Shown piece after piece: positions 52,747-61,497 of a DNA stretch of 64,000 nt (positions within the stretch are counted from its first letter, which is position 1; every line of letters starts with the position of its first letter). Origin of the DNA: Actinomycetes bacterium. GTDB lineage: Bacteria > Actinomycetota > JAICYB01. Location: NCBI GenBank assembly GCA_025934435.1, contig JAICYB010000002.1, positions 62,001 through 126,000 on the forward strand. The letters run 5' to 3'. The notes under the pieces are model-generated. The model was not told the origin of the DNA. It saw nothing but the letters and a program-made list of their open reading frames with translations, and did not search any database. Made by a program: the position numbers and the translations under genes.

Positions 52747-53283
52747 GTGACAGAAGCCGAGCAGGCCGAACTCGAGAGGGTCCTGGCGGACACCTCGAAG
52801 CCGAACCGCCAGAAGAAGATGACGATCATCGCCTGGTCGGGGACCCTCGACAAGGCCTGGCCCACCCTGATCCTCGCCACGACCGCCGCGGCCTCCGGCA
52901 TGGACGTCACGGTGTTCTTCACCTTCTGGGGCCTTCGGATCCTCCAGAAGAACAACAAGCGCCTCACCGGACGGAACTGGAAGCAGAGGATGCTGTCGGT
53001 CTTCAACCGCGGCGGCTCCGATCACCTCGGACTCTCGAAGCTCCAGATGGGCGGGATGGGGCCGATGATGATGCGCCAGCTCGCGCGGGAGTACAAGGTC
53101 GCCGAGCCGACCGAGCTCCTCGGTCTCGCCCAGCAGCTCGGCGTGAGGCTCTGGCCGTGCCAGATGACGATGGATCTGATGGGCCTCAAGAAAGAGGACT
53201 TCGTCGACGGACTCCCCGAAGTCGTCGGCGCTGCCACGGCCATCGAACGGATGAGCGACAGCGACATCAACCTCTTCATCTGA
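52747..53283 (+). CDS. DsrE/DsrF/DrsH-like family protein
   Basis: The 178-residue protein matches the DsrE-like family: a Rossmann-like start MTIIAWSGTLDKAWPTLILA, the family motif VFFTFWGLRIL, the Met-rich KLQMGGMGPMMMRQ, and LWPCQMTMDLMGL with a single conserved cysteine, followed by DFVDGLPEVVGAATAIERM. Family members carry persulfide sulfur or associate with membranes in sulfur metabolism. GTG 52747 has GGAGG at 6 nt upstream. It is divergent from the Rrf2-led cys operon and may answer to the same operator. Confidence 0.85.
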   Translation: MTEAEQAELERVLADTSKPNRQKKMTIIAWSGTLDKAWPTLILATTAAASGMDVTVFFTFWGLRILQKNNKRLTGRNWKQRMLSVFNRGGSDHLGLSKLQMGGMGPMMMRQLAREYKVAEPTELLGLAQQLGVRLWPCQMTMDLMGLKKEDFVDGLPEVVGAATAIERMSDSDINLFI

Positions 53284-53316
53284 TCGCAGGAACCGATTTC
53301 TCGGGGGAGAGAAGCT

Positions 53317-53346
53317 AGAAGGGGCCCGTGTTCACGGGTCCCTTCT
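53317..53346. terminator. Bidirectional terminator between convergent genes
   Basis: AGAAGGG-GCCCGTG and its near-perfect complement CGGGTCCCTTCT enclose the loop TTCA. It lies between the DsrE-like gene and the flavin monooxygenase, which converge here. Confidence 0.75.
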
Positions 53347-53347
53347 G

Positions 53348-54955
53348 CTATCTACGGACGGGCGCGGGCTGCGAGATGTCGAATCCCTCGTAGCCGTTCG
53401 CGGCAACCTCTTGGCACTTCACGTCGTACGGCTGGAATCCGAGCAGTGGCATGAACACACGCTTCTTCCCCGGGATGTTCGCGCCGAGATACCACGAGTT
53501 GCACGTCGGGAACAGCGTGAACGACGCGATCATGTTCACATGGTCGATCCACGCTTCCGTCGCGTCGGGTGTGGCTTCGATCCGTCCGAGATTGCCGACG
53601 TGCGTGATGCAGTCGGCGATCCATTCCACGTGTTGCTCGATCGACGTGACCATGTTCGTCAACACCGATGGTGACCCCGGGCCGGTGATCATGAACATGT
53701 TCGGGAAGCTCGGTGTCGACAGGCCGAGGTAGGTCTTCGGACCTTCGGCCCAGGCGTCTTGCAGCGGTATCCCGTCCGTCCCGCGTATGTCGACCCGCAG
53801 GAGCGCCCCGGTCATCGCATCGAATCCCGTCGCGAAGACGATGACGTCGAAGTCGAACGACCCGGATCGCGTACGGATCCCCGTCGGGGTCAGCTCTTCG
53901 ATCGGATCCTCGTTGATGTCGACGAGACGGACGTTGTCTCGGTTGAACGTGTCGTAGTACCCGGTGTCGACGCACAGGCGCTTGCAGCCGATCACCTGTC
54001 GCGGCGCCAGCTTCTCCGCAAGGCTCGGATCCTTCACGATGTTGCGGATCTTGTCGCGGACGTACTCGGCGACGAGTTCGTTCGAGTCGGGGAGGAGCAG
54101 CGAATCCGTGAACCCCCCGAGGAAGGACAGGCCGCCGCGGGCCCATCGCTCGTCGAGGACGCGACGGCGGGTGTCGTCGTCGCACGAAAGCGCGGCGTAC
54201 TCCGACGGCGTCTGCCACCCCCCGAAGCCGACCATCGTCTGGCGGTTCGCTCGGCGGAGATCGCGGTAGTGACGTTTGACGTCGGCGAGCTCTTCTTTGT
54301 CGAGCGGCCGGTTGTGGGCGGGGACCGAGTACGTCGCCGTCCGTTGGAAGACGACGAGGTCCTCCGCCTGCTCCGCCATGATCGGGATCGACTGGATCGC
54401 GGACGAACCCGTCCCGATCACGCCGACCTTCAGGCCGGTGAGGTCGACCGGCTCGTGCGGCCACTGACCCGTGTGGAGGATCCGTCCCTCATACGTCTCC
54501 TGCCCGGGGAACACCGGCATATTCGCTGCCGACAGGCAACCGGTCGCCATGATCAGGAACTGCGAGTCGACCTCGTCGCCCTGCTCGGTGCGTACCGTCC
54601 AGCGGTTCGTCCCGTCGTCGAACGTCGCCGAGGCGACACGTGTGTTGAAGCGGATGTCGCGCTTGAGATCGAAGCGGTCGGCGACGTGCTCGAGGTAACG
54701 GAGGATCTCGGGTTGCGTCGCGTAGCGCTCCGTCCACTCCCACTCCTGTTCGAGCTCTTCGTCGAAGCCGTAGGAGTATTCGATGCTCTCGACATCGCAA
54801 CGCGCGCCGGGGTAACGGTTCCAGTACCAGGTGCCGCCTACGCCGTCACCGGCTTCGAAGACGCGCACGGCGAGCCCGAGGCCACGCAGCTTGTGCAGCA
54901 TGTACAGCCCGGCGAAGCCGGCTCCGACGACGACGGCGTCGAAACGGTCGTCCAT
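53348..54955 (-). CDS. Flavin-containing / Baeyer-Villiger-type monooxygenase
   Basis: The 535-residue enzyme has an N-terminal FAD-binding Rossmann motif (VVVGAGFAGLYML), the aromatic stretch GGTWYWNRYPGARCDVES, the fingerprint YEGRILHTGQWP (F/YxGxxxHxxxW of BVMO/FMO enzymes), and a second Rossmann motif GVIGTGSSAIQSIP for NADPH. The C-terminal half continues the cyclohexanone-monooxygenase plan. These enzymes insert oxygen into ketones or oxidise sulfur and nitrogen. The ATG (54955) shares a base with the stop of the cysO-like gene, so it is the third gene of the SAM-riboswitch operon. A sulfur-containing substrate is therefore a reasonable guess, but no more. Confidence 0.88.
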   Translation of the reverse strand: MDDRFDAVVVGAGFAGLYMLHKLRGLGLAVRVFEAGDGVGGTWYWNRYPGARCDVESIEYSYGFDEELEQEWEWTERYATQPEILRYLEHVADRFDLKRDIRFNTRVASATFDDGTNRWTVRTEQGDEVDSQFLIMATGCLSAANMPVFPGQETYEGRILHTGQWPHEPVDLTGLKVGVIGTGSSAIQSIPIMAEQAEDLVVFQRTATYSVPAHNRPLDKEELADVKRHYRDLRRANRQTMVGFGGWQTPSEYAALSCDDDTRRRVLDERWARGGLSFLGGFTDSLLLPDSNELVAEYVRDKIRNIVKDPSLAEKLAPRQVIGCKRLCVDTGYYDTFNRDNVRLVDINEDPIEELTPTGIRTRSGSFDFDVIVFATGFDAMTGALLRVDIRGTDGIPLQDAWAEGPKTYLGLSTPSFPNMFMITGPGSPSVLTNMVTSIEQHVEWIADCITHVGNLGRIEATPDATEAWIDHVNMIASFTLFPTCNSWYLGANIPGKKRVFMPLLGFQPYDVKCQEVAANGYEGFDISQPAPVRR

Positions 54956-55227
54956 CAGCCTCCGGCGACGGCAGGGATGATCGACACGGACTCGCCGTCG
55001 GGGATCTCAGTGTCGAGTCCGTTCAGGAAACGGATGTCTTCTTCGCCGACGTAGACATTCACGAAACGGCGTAGATCGCCGTTCTCGTCGCACATCCGCT
55101 CCTTGAACCCCGGGAACTGCTTCTCGAGGTCGTCGACGATGTCACGGATCGTCGAACCGTTCGCGTCGACCTCGGCTTGCTCCTTCGTCAGCTTCCGGAG
55201 CGGCGTCGGGATCTTCACCTTAGGCAC
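54955..55227 (-). CDS. CysO-like ubiquitin-fold sulfur carrier (MoaD/ThiS family)
   Basis: The 90-residue protein has the beta-grasp ubiquitin-like fold of MoaD/ThiS and ends in the required diglycine (IIPAVAGG). The stretch RRFVNVYVGEEDIRFLNGL and the ending strongly resemble mycobacterial CysO, which as a C-terminal thiocarboxylate gives its sulfur to O-phosphoserine on CysM. No activating adenylyltransferase (MoeB/MoeZ) or JAMM protease (Mec) is in the window. GTG 55227 overlaps the threonine synthase-like gene by 8 nt and the stop overlaps the monooxygenase start. The close coupling to a PLP enzyme that uses a phosphorylated amino acid is the notable point. Confidence 0.88.
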   Translation of the reverse strand: MPKVKIPTPLRKLTKEQAEVDANGSTIRDIVDDLEKQFPGFKERMCDENGDLRRFVNVYVGEEDIRFLNGLDTEIPDGESVSIIPAVAGG

Positions 55228-56467
55228 GCGGTATCAGCCCCAGTTCGACCTTCTCCTCGAACTCGTCCATCGTCGGCACGATCGTAACCGTCGGACGGCC
55301 CCGATCGGCGACGGGCTCGAGCGTCTTGAGTCCCATGCCCGTGATCATCGCGCACACCCGCTCGCCCTTCTTGAACGCTCCGTCCTGTGCAAGCTTCCGC
55401 AACACGCCGACCGTCACGCCGCCGGCGGTCTCCGTGAAGATCCCTTCGGTCCGGGCAAGGAGAACGATCGCATCCACGATCTCCTGCTCGCTCACCGTGT
55501 CGCATCGTCCGCCCGTGGAGCGCACGGCGGCGAGTGCGTACGGACCATCCGCCGGGTTCCCGATGGCGATCGATTTCGCGATCGTGTCCGGCTTCACGGG
55601 TCGTACGTGGTCGACACCTTCCGCGAAAGCCGACGCCACCGGCGCGCATCCCGCGGCTTGTGCGCCGTGGATCTTCGTGTGGGGCGGTGCGGGCATGAGG
55701 CGCACCTTCGCGAGCTCTTCGAGTCCCTTGCGGATCTTCACGAGCTGCGAGCCGGAACCGATCGGCACCACCATGTGGTCCGGGTACTTCCATCCGAGCT
55801 GCTCGACGCATTCGAACGCCAGCGTCTTCGAACCTTCCGAGTAGAAGGGCCGCACGTTCGTGTTCACGAACGCCCAGTCGTACGCGTCGGCGACCTCGGC
55901 GCACAGACGGTTCACTTCGTCGTAGTTCCCTTTGATCGCGACGATCGTCGCGCCGTAGATCGCCGTCGTGACGATCTTCCCTTGCTCGAGATCGGACGGC
56001 ATGAACACGACGGCGGGCATACCCGCCTTCGCCGCGTGCGCCGCAACGGAGTTGCCGAGGTTACCCGTCGTTCCCGCGGCTGCGACCTTCAGACCGAACT
56101 CGCGCGCTTTCGTGAGAGCGACGGACACGACACGGTCCTTGAACGAGAACGTCGGATTGACGGTGTCGTTCTTCAGCCAGAGATCGCCGATACCGAGCTC
56201 GGCTCCCAGACGCGGCGCCGGCACGAGCGGCGTGAAGCCGGCGCCGAGATCGACGCGCGGCGTGTTCTCGGAAACCGGAAGGAGATCGACGTACCGCCAG
56301 ATCGAACGCGGACCCGCTGCGATCGTTTCACGACTCGTCTGCTGGTCGATAGCTTCGTAGTCGTAATCGGCCTCGAGGGGGCCGAAACAGAACTCACAAA
56401 CGTGTATCGGTGCGAGGTCGTAGGTGCGTCCACACTCGCGACATTTGAGGTTCGCGATATCTGCCAC
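55220..56467 (-). CDS. thrC: Threonine synthase-like PLP enzyme
   Basis: The 415-residue protein belongs to the fold-type II PLP enzymes and matches ThrC: an N-terminal zinc-finger-like segment (LKCRECGRTYDLAP and VCEFCFGPLE), the PLP lysine Lys110 in NPTFSFKDR, the Gly/Thr/Asn loop AAGTTGNLGNS and phosphate-binding PIGSGSQL. ThrC makes threonine from O-phosphohomoserine. However, the gene is preceded by a SAM-I riboswitch and overlaps a CysO-like carrier gene, a setting for homocysteine or methionine synthesis rather than threonine synthesis. GTG 56467 follows the ribosome-binding site GGAGGAG that abuts riboswitch helix P1. Family assignment is firm; the reaction is open. Confidence 0.88.
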   Translation of the reverse strand: MADIANLKCRECGRTYDLAPIHVCEFCFGPLEADYDYEAIDQQTSRETIAAGPRSIWRYVDLLPVSENTPRVDLGAGFTPLVPAPRLGAELGIGDLWLKNDTVNPTFSFKDRVVSVALTKAREFGLKVAAAGTTGNLGNSVAAHAAKAGMPAVVFMPSDLEQGKIVTTAIYGATIVAIKGNYDEVNRLCAEVADAYDWAFVNTNVRPFYSEGSKTLAFECVEQLGWKYPDHMVVPIGSGSQLVKIRKGLEELAKVRLMPAPPHTKIHGAQAAGCAPVASAFAEGVDHVRPVKPDTIAKSIAIGNPADGPYALAAVRSTGGRCDTVSEQEIVDAIVLLARTEGIFTETAGGVTVGVLRKLAQDGAFKKGERVCAMITGMGLKTLEPVADRGRPTVTIVPTMDEFEEKVELGLIPRA

Positions 56468-56479
56468 TCATACACTCCT

Positions 56480-56575
56480 CCGGTTCATCGCTCGCGGCAT
56501 TGGCACCAAGCCCATCGCAAGGCTGGTTGCCGGGGCTTCATAGGGCCGGTCCCTCCGCCCCTCTTGATGAACCGG
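56480..56575 (-). promoter_or_regulatory. SAM-I (S-box) riboswitch
   Basis: On the minus strand helix P1 is a perfect 10-bp pair, CCGGTTCATC (56575-56566) with GATGAACCGG (56489-56480). Inside it the S-box core is present: ATCAAGAGGGGCGGAGGGAC, GGCCCTATGAAGCC, CCGGCAACCAGCC and GGTGCCAATGCC. The last two G of P1 are the first bases of the ribosome-binding site GGAGGAG (56481-56475), so SAM binding, which stabilises P1, should hinder translation of the threonine synthase-like gene. No separate terminator hairpin is seen, so control is probably at initiation of translation. Confidence 0.93.
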
Positions 56576-56642
56576 ATATCCATTTAAGCAGATTTGGGCA
56601 TAGTTGACTCCGGCGCGAACAACCGAAAGGAGCACCTGGAAG

Positions 56643-57893
56643 ATGCGACTCGTCCCGTCCTGGCCGCGGTCCATCGACGACTTCCGCCCGATGGTTTCGA
56701 ACACGGCCATCAACGAGCTCCAGAAGCTCGCGTGGAGGCTTCAAGGCCTCAAGGTCCTGCACATCAACGCGACCGAATACGGCGGCGGCGTCGCCGAGCT
56801 GCTCCTCACGCAAGTGCCGCTCATGGACGACCTTGGCCTGCAAGCCCACTGGGCGGTGATCGACGCGGACGAAGCATTCTTCGAGATCACGAAGTCTGTC
56901 CACAACGCCTTCCAGGGCAACAAGGACATCAAGTGGGATTCCACGATGGAGGAGCACTACTTCGAGACGCTCCGCGGGAATCTCGACTCCATGCCGACGG
57001 GCTACGACGTCGTCATCGTCCACGACCCGCAGCCGATGGCGCTTCCCGTGCTGCTCGGCGAGCGGCGCAAGGAGGTCGGCAAGCACTGGATCTGGCGGTG
57101 CCACATCGACTGCGCCGACCCGCACCCCGACGTGTGGGGGTTCGTCCGTCAGTTCCTCGAGCCGTACGACGCGATGGTCTTCACGATGAAGGAATTCGTA
57201 CAGCCGGACGTACCGGCCGATCGCGTTCTCGTCTCCGCGCCGTCGATCGACCCGACGTCACCGAAGAACTCCGCGCTCGAGGCCGTAACGGTGCAGGACA
57301 TCTGCCGGCAGTATCACATCGACGTTCGGCGCCCGTTCATCACGCAGGTGTCCCGGTTCGACCCGTGGAAGGATCCGCACGGCGTCGTCCGCGCGTACCA
57401 GATCGTGAAGGAGAAGTTCCCCGACGTGCAGCTGCTCCTCGCCGGCTCGCTCGCGCACGACGATCCGGAGGGGATGGGCATCTTCAACGAGATCGTTTCC
57501 TCGTGCACCGACGACAGGGACGTCTACGTCGTCTCCAACCTCCAGCAGGTCGGCAACACGACGATCAACTGCTTCCAGCGCGCGGCGGACGTCGTCATCC
57601 AGAAGTCGCTGCGCGAAGGCTTCGGGCTCACGGTCAGCGAAGCGGCGTGGAAGGGCAAGCCGGTCATCGGCGGACGAGCCGGCGGCATCACGCTGCAGAT
57701 CGAGGACGGACGGACCGGTTTCCTCGTCGACTCCGTCGAAGAGTGCGCCGCCCGGACGATCGAGCTCCTCGAAGACCCCGAGCGCTCGCGCACGATGGGC
57801 GAGACCGGACGCGAGCTCGTACGAGAGCAGTTCCTCACGACACGTGAGCTGACCGACTGGGTCTCACTCTTCGCGGACGTTGCCGGTTCCTGA
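56643..57893 (+). CDS. treT: Trehalose glycosyltransferring synthase (TreT-like, GT4)
   Basis: The 416-residue GT4 glycosyltransferase matches TreT, which joins NDP-glucose to glucose to give trehalose. Motifs include HINATEYGGGVAELL, RCHIDCADPHPDVWGF, QVSRFDPWKDPHGV and the donor-site EGFGLTVSEAAWKGKPVIGG with its E-x7-E pattern. ATG 56643 is chosen because AAAGGAG lies upstream and MRLVPSWPRSIDDF is a natural start. It is divergent from the SAM-riboswitch operon and overlaps the next glycosyltransferase by 14 nt, suggesting a coupled trehalose operon. Confidence 0.88.
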   Translation: MRLVPSWPRSIDDFRPMVSNTAINELQKLAWRLQGLKVLHINATEYGGGVAELLLTQVPLMDDLGLQAHWAVIDADEAFFEITKSVHNAFQGNKDIKWDSTMEEHYFETLRGNLDSMPTGYDVVIVHDPQPMALPVLLGERRKEVGKHWIWRCHIDCADPHPDVWGFVRQFLEPYDAMVFTMKEFVQPDVPADRVLVSAPSIDPTSPKNSALEAVTVQDICRQYHIDVRRPFITQVSRFDPWKDPHGVVRAYQIVKEKFPDVQLLLAGSLAHDDPEGMGIFNEIVSSCTDDRDVYVVSNLQQVGNTTINCFQRAADVVIQKSLREGFGLTVSEAAWKGKPVIGGRAGGITLQIEDGRTGFLVDSVEECAARTIELLEDPERSRTMGETGRELVREQFLTTRELTDWVSLFADVAGS

Positions 57894-59280
57894 GTTCCTC
57901 GTCGCGTCGCACCGCGGCCCATACGTCTATGAGCGCACGGGCGGCTCGCTCCATGCGCGCCGTGGCGGCGGCGGCCTGATCGGCTCGATCGGTCCGGTGG
58001 TCGAGAACACCGGCGTCACGTGGATCGCCGCGCCTATCAGCGACACCGATCGTGAGATCGCGTCGAACGGCACCGTGATGGACGAAGCCGGCTTCAAGGT
58101 CCGCCTGCTCGACCTCCCGCGCGCTGTGCACGAATTGCACTACGAAGTCATGTCGAACGAGGTGTTCTGGTTCCTCTTCCACTACCTCTTCGACGGCGCG
58201 TACCTACCGACGTTCGACGGCGTCTTCGCGCAAGCGTGGGACGCGTACCGGAACGTCAACGACATCTACGCGCAGGCGATCGCCGAATCACCGGGCCGCG
58301 TCGTCTTCGTCAACGACTACCAGCTCATGCTTGCGGCGGCCGCAACGCGGCGGATCTCCCGGAGCAAGCGTCCGCTCGTGTACTTCCATCACACGCCTTG
58401 GTGCGAGCCGGACTACTTCTCGATGCTTCCCGAGAACGTTCGGACGGAGCTCCTCGAATCGATGCTCGCGTTCGACGTCGTCGGCTTCCACGCCGTGCGC
58501 TGGGCCGAAGCATTCGCGCGCTGCTGCGAGCGGTTCGTCCAGGGTTGCGTCGCGTCGGGTGACCGGGTCACGTGGAAGCGGCACAGCACGCGCGTCATCG
58601 CGGCCCCGGTGCCGCTCGATGCCGAGGGCCTCGTCCGCGACGCTAGCACGGACGACGTCAAAGGATGGGTCGACTCGCACGACGCGCTTCGCGCCGGACG
58701 GAAGCTCCTCCTCCGCGTCGACCGCATCGACCTTTCGAAGAACCCGTTGCGCGGCTTCCTCGCCTTCGAACACCTGCTCGAACGTCGACCGGAGCTCGCC
58801 GACGAAGTGCTGTTCCTCGCGTTGCTCTATCCGTCTCGGCAGACCGTCGAGCGGTATCAGCGCTACTACTCCGATTGCCTCGGCGTCGTCCGTCGCGTGA
58901 ACGAACGGTTCGGATCGGAACCGATCCAGCTCCTGTTCGAGGATCTCTACGAACGCTCTCTCGGCGCGCTCCGCATGTACGACGCGCTCCTCGTCAATCC
59001 GGTGTTCGACGGCTTGAATCTTGTGTGCAAGGAGGGTCCCGTCATCAACGAGCGCAACGGTTCGGTCCTGCTCTCACGCAACGCCGGTGCGTTCGACGAA
59101 CTCGCGGACGGCGTTATCCCCGTCAACCCTTTCGACGTCACGGCGACGGCTGATGCGATCGAGTACGCGCTCGAGCTACCGGTGCAAGCGCGGAAACGCA
59201 ACGCGCGGAAGCTGAAGCAAGCGTCCACGGGCACAACGCCGACCCAGTGGCTGCACGCCCTCCTCGAAGCGGCTAACTGA
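57880..59280 (+). CDS. GT20 trehalose-6-phosphate synthase-like glycosyltransferase
   Basis: The 466-residue protein is a GT20-family enzyme: an N-terminal VASHRGPYVY, the acceptor region VFVNDYQLMLAAAATR, YFHHTPWCEPDYFSMLP, the donor-site VDRIDLSKNPLRGF and LVNPVFDGLNLVCKEGP. In OtsA the corresponding motifs are SNRLP, RLDYTKG and TPLRDGMNLVAKE, so the sites are conserved but altered; the acceptor may differ from glucose 6-phosphate. No OtsB-like phosphatase is nearby. The start is TTG 57880, inside the end of treT. The pairing of TreT with a GT20 enzyme suggests two entries to trehalose or a related osmolyte. Confidence 0.82.
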   Translation: MPVPEFLVASHRGPYVYERTGGSLHARRGGGGLIGSIGPVVENTGVTWIAAPISDTDREIASNGTVMDEAGFKVRLLDLPRAVHELHYEVMSNEVFWFLFHYLFDGAYLPTFDGVFAQAWDAYRNVNDIYAQAIAESPGRVVFVNDYQLMLAAAATRRISRSKRPLVYFHHTPWCEPDYFSMLPENVRTELLESMLAFDVVGFHAVRWAEAFARCCERFVQGCVASGDRVTWKRHSTRVIAAPVPLDAEGLVRDASTDDVKGWVDSHDALRAGRKLLLRVDRIDLSKNPLRGFLAFEHLLERRPELADEVLFLALLYPSRQTVERYQRYYSDCLGVVRRVNERFGSEPIQLLFEDLYERSLGALRMYDALLVNPVFDGLNLVCKEGPVINERNGSVLLSRNAGAFDELADGVIPVNPFDVTATADAIEYALELPVQARKRNARKLKQASTGTTPTQWLHALLEAAN

Positions 59281-60523
59281 AGGCTTCGCGCGCGGCCGCG
59301 ATCGTCTGCTCGATCTCGGCGTCGCCGTGCGCGAGGGACGGGAACCACGCTTCGAAGGGGGACGGAGCGATCAGCACGCCGCGCTCGCGCATCGCACGGT
59401 GGAAACGACCGAACGCGGCGCGATCGGTCTTCTGCGCGTCGTCGAAGTTGCGAGGTGCGTCCGCAGAGAAGAACACGCACCCGAACGTGCCGGCACGCAC
59501 GACGGTCACCTCGGCACCGGCGTGCTTCGCCGCTTCGGCGAGGCCTTCGAACAGCTTGGTCGCCGTCGCTTCGAGCGTCGCGTAGTCGTCCGGCGTCAGA
59601 GCTTCGAGCGCCGCGACGCCGGCGGCCATCGCGTGCGGGTGCGCCGCATACGTTCCGGCTTGGTACACCGGTCCGATCGGTGCGAGGAGCTCCATCAGGT
59701 CGGCGCGGCCGCCGACGGCTCCGACGGGGAGCCCGCCGCCGAGCACCTTGCCGAACATCGTGAGATCGGGCGTCAGCCCAAGCCCGGACTGCACGGCCCC
59801 CGAACCGATGCGAAAACCCGTCACGACTTCGTCGAAGACACATAACGCGTCGTGCGCCCTCGCGATCGACGCCACAGCGTCGACGAACGCGCGCTCCGGA
59901 ACGATCACGCCCATGTTCGCGGCGATCGGTTCGATGAAAACGGCGGCTATCTCCCGTTCGAACGCACGGTCCAGCGCAGCGACGTCGTTGTAGGGAACGA
60001 CGATCGTGTCGGCGACGCTCGACTCCGGCACGCCCGCCGCCATCGGGATCCCGAACGTCGCGACACCCGAACCCGCCTTCACGAGGAACGCGTCCGAGTG
60101 GCCGTGGTAGTTCCCCTCGAACTTCAGGATGATGCTCCGTCCCGTCGCGGCGCGAGCGATCCGCGCGGCGGTCATCGACGCCTCCGTCCCCGACGTCACG
60201 AAACGGGTCCGTTCGACCGAAGGGACACGCTCGACGACAAGGCTCGCGAGTCGCACCTCTTGTTCCGTGGACAAGCCGAAGGCACCGCCGCGACCGGCGG
60301 CCTCGATGACCGCGTGCGTCACGCGTTCGTCGGCGTGGCCGAGGATCACCGCGCCGAAGCCCTGGACGTAGTCGATGTAGCGCGTGCCGTCCGTATCGAC
60401 GAGGTATGCGCCTTCTCCTCGCGCAGCGAAGATCGGGTCTCCCTCGACGGCACCGAACGCTCGGGCGGGCGACGAGACCCCGCCCGGGATCAGTTCCTTC
60501 GCGCGATCGAACAGCGTGCTCAA
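59273..60523 (-). CDS. hemL: Glutamate-1-semialdehyde 2,1-aminomutase
   Basis: The 416-residue PLP enzyme makes 5-aminolevulinate, the first committed tetrapyrrole precursor of the C5 pathway. It has the HemL start [51 protein letters not shown], and the PLP lysine Lys259 in [14 protein letters not shown]. The start is TTG 60523, which overlaps the hemB stop as TTGA. It is the last gene of the cobA-hemD, hemB, hemL operon. Confidence 0.96.
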   Translation of the reverse strand: MSTLFDRAKELIPGGVSSPARAFGAVEGDPIFAARGEGAYLVDTDGTRYIDYVQGFGAVILGHADERVTHAVIEAAGRGGAFGLSTEQEVRLASLVVERVPSVERTRFVTSGTEASMTAARIARAATGRSIILKFEGNYHGHSDAFLVKAGSGVATFGIPMAAGVPESSVADTIVVPYNDVAALDRAFEREIAAVFIEPIAANMGVIVPERAFVDAVASIARAHDALCVFDEVVTGFRIGSGAVQSGLGLTPDLTMFGKVLGGGLPVGAVGGRADLMELLAPIGPVYQAGTYAAHPHAMAAGVAALEALTPDDYATLEATATKLFEGLAEAAKHAGAEVTVVRAGTFGCVFFSADAPRNFDDAQKTDRAAFGRFHRAMRERGVLIAPSPFEAWFPSLAHGDAEIEQTIAAAREAFS

Positions 60524-61485
60524 GAGCAGAGCTGCTTGGCGAAGTACGTGACGACGAGATCGGCCCCGGCGCGGCGTATGGCCGTCACATGCTCACGCGC
60601 GACGGCTTCGCCATCGATCCATCCGCATTCCGCCGCCGCCTGCACCATCGAGTACTCACCGGACACGTTGTACGCCGCAACGGGAACGGCTGACATGTCC
60701 GCGACGGCGCTGATCACGTCGAGATACGGAAGCGCGGGCTTGACCATCACGATGTCGGCGCCTTCTTCGAGATCGAGCGTCGTCTCGCGCAGCGCTTCGC
60801 GGATGTTCGCCGGATCCATCTGGTATCCCGAGCGGTCGCCCTCCTGCGGCGCGCACTCCGCCGCTTCACGGAACGGGCCGTAGTGCGCGGATGCGAACTT
60901 CGCGGCGTAGGCCATGATCGCGGTGTCGGTTCGTCCCGCGTCATCGAGCGCGTCGCGGATCATCGCGACCTGTCCGTCCATCATCCCGGACGGAGCCACG
61001 ATGTCCGCTCCCGCGTCCGCTTGGACGATCGCGGTCTGCGCGTACAGGTCGAGCGTCTCGTCGTTTCGGACATCGCCGTCGCGCAGGACCCCGCAGTGTC
61101 CGTGGTCGGTGTACTCGCAAAGGCAGAGGTCGCCGATGAGCACCGCGTCCGAGCCGAATTCGTCGCGCAGCGCGCGAAGACCTTGCTGCGAGATGCCGCC
61201 CGACGCGTAGGCCTGCGTGCCGGCGGCGTCCTTCGTCGAGGGGATACCGAACAACAGGAAGGAACGAACACCGCGTGACGCAAGCTCGCGAGCTTCCTTC
61301 GTGAGTGACTCGATCGTGTGCTGGAGCTGTCCGGGCATCGAGCCGATCGGCTCCGGCTCGCGGATGCCTTCCTTCACGAAGAGCGGAGCGATGAGGTGGC
61401 GCGGCAGCACGTCCGTCTCGCGGACGAGCGAGCGCAGCGCCTCGGTGCGGCGCAAGCGGCGGGGACGGTCGGCAGGGAACGGCAC
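60520..61485 (-). CDS. hemB: Porphobilinogen synthase (ALA dehydratase)
   Basis: The 321-residue enzyme condenses two 5-aminolevulinates to porphobilinogen. It shows the zinc site [14 protein letters not shown] with three cysteines, the two Schiff-base lysines in [15 protein letters not shown] and [12 protein letters not shown], and the PSGMMDGQV stretch. Length is normal for HemB. The GTG at 61485 lies 12 nt past the cobA-hemD stop. Confidence 0.97.
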   Translation of the reverse strand: MPFPADRPRRLRRTEALRSLVRETDVLPRHLIAPLFVKEGIREPEPIGSMPGQLQHTIESLTKEARELASRGVRSFLLFGIPSTKDAAGTQAYASGGISQQGLRALRDEFGSDAVLIGDLCLCEYTDHGHCGVLRDGDVRNDETLDLYAQTAIVQADAGADIVAPSGMMDGQVAMIRDALDDAGRTDTAIMAYAAKFASAHYGPFREAAECAPQEGDRSGYQMDPANIREALRETTLDLEEGADIVMVKPALPYLDVISAVADMSAVPVAAYNVSGEYSMVQAAAECGWIDGEAVAREHVTAIRRAGADLVVTYFAKQLCS

Positions 61486-61497
61486 TACGTATAAGCG

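Noticed and set aside
56469..56471. ATG at 56471-56469 as start of the threonine synthase-like gene
   Set aside because: It is out of frame with the ThrC sequence; GTG 56467 is in frame and at good distance from GGAGGAG.
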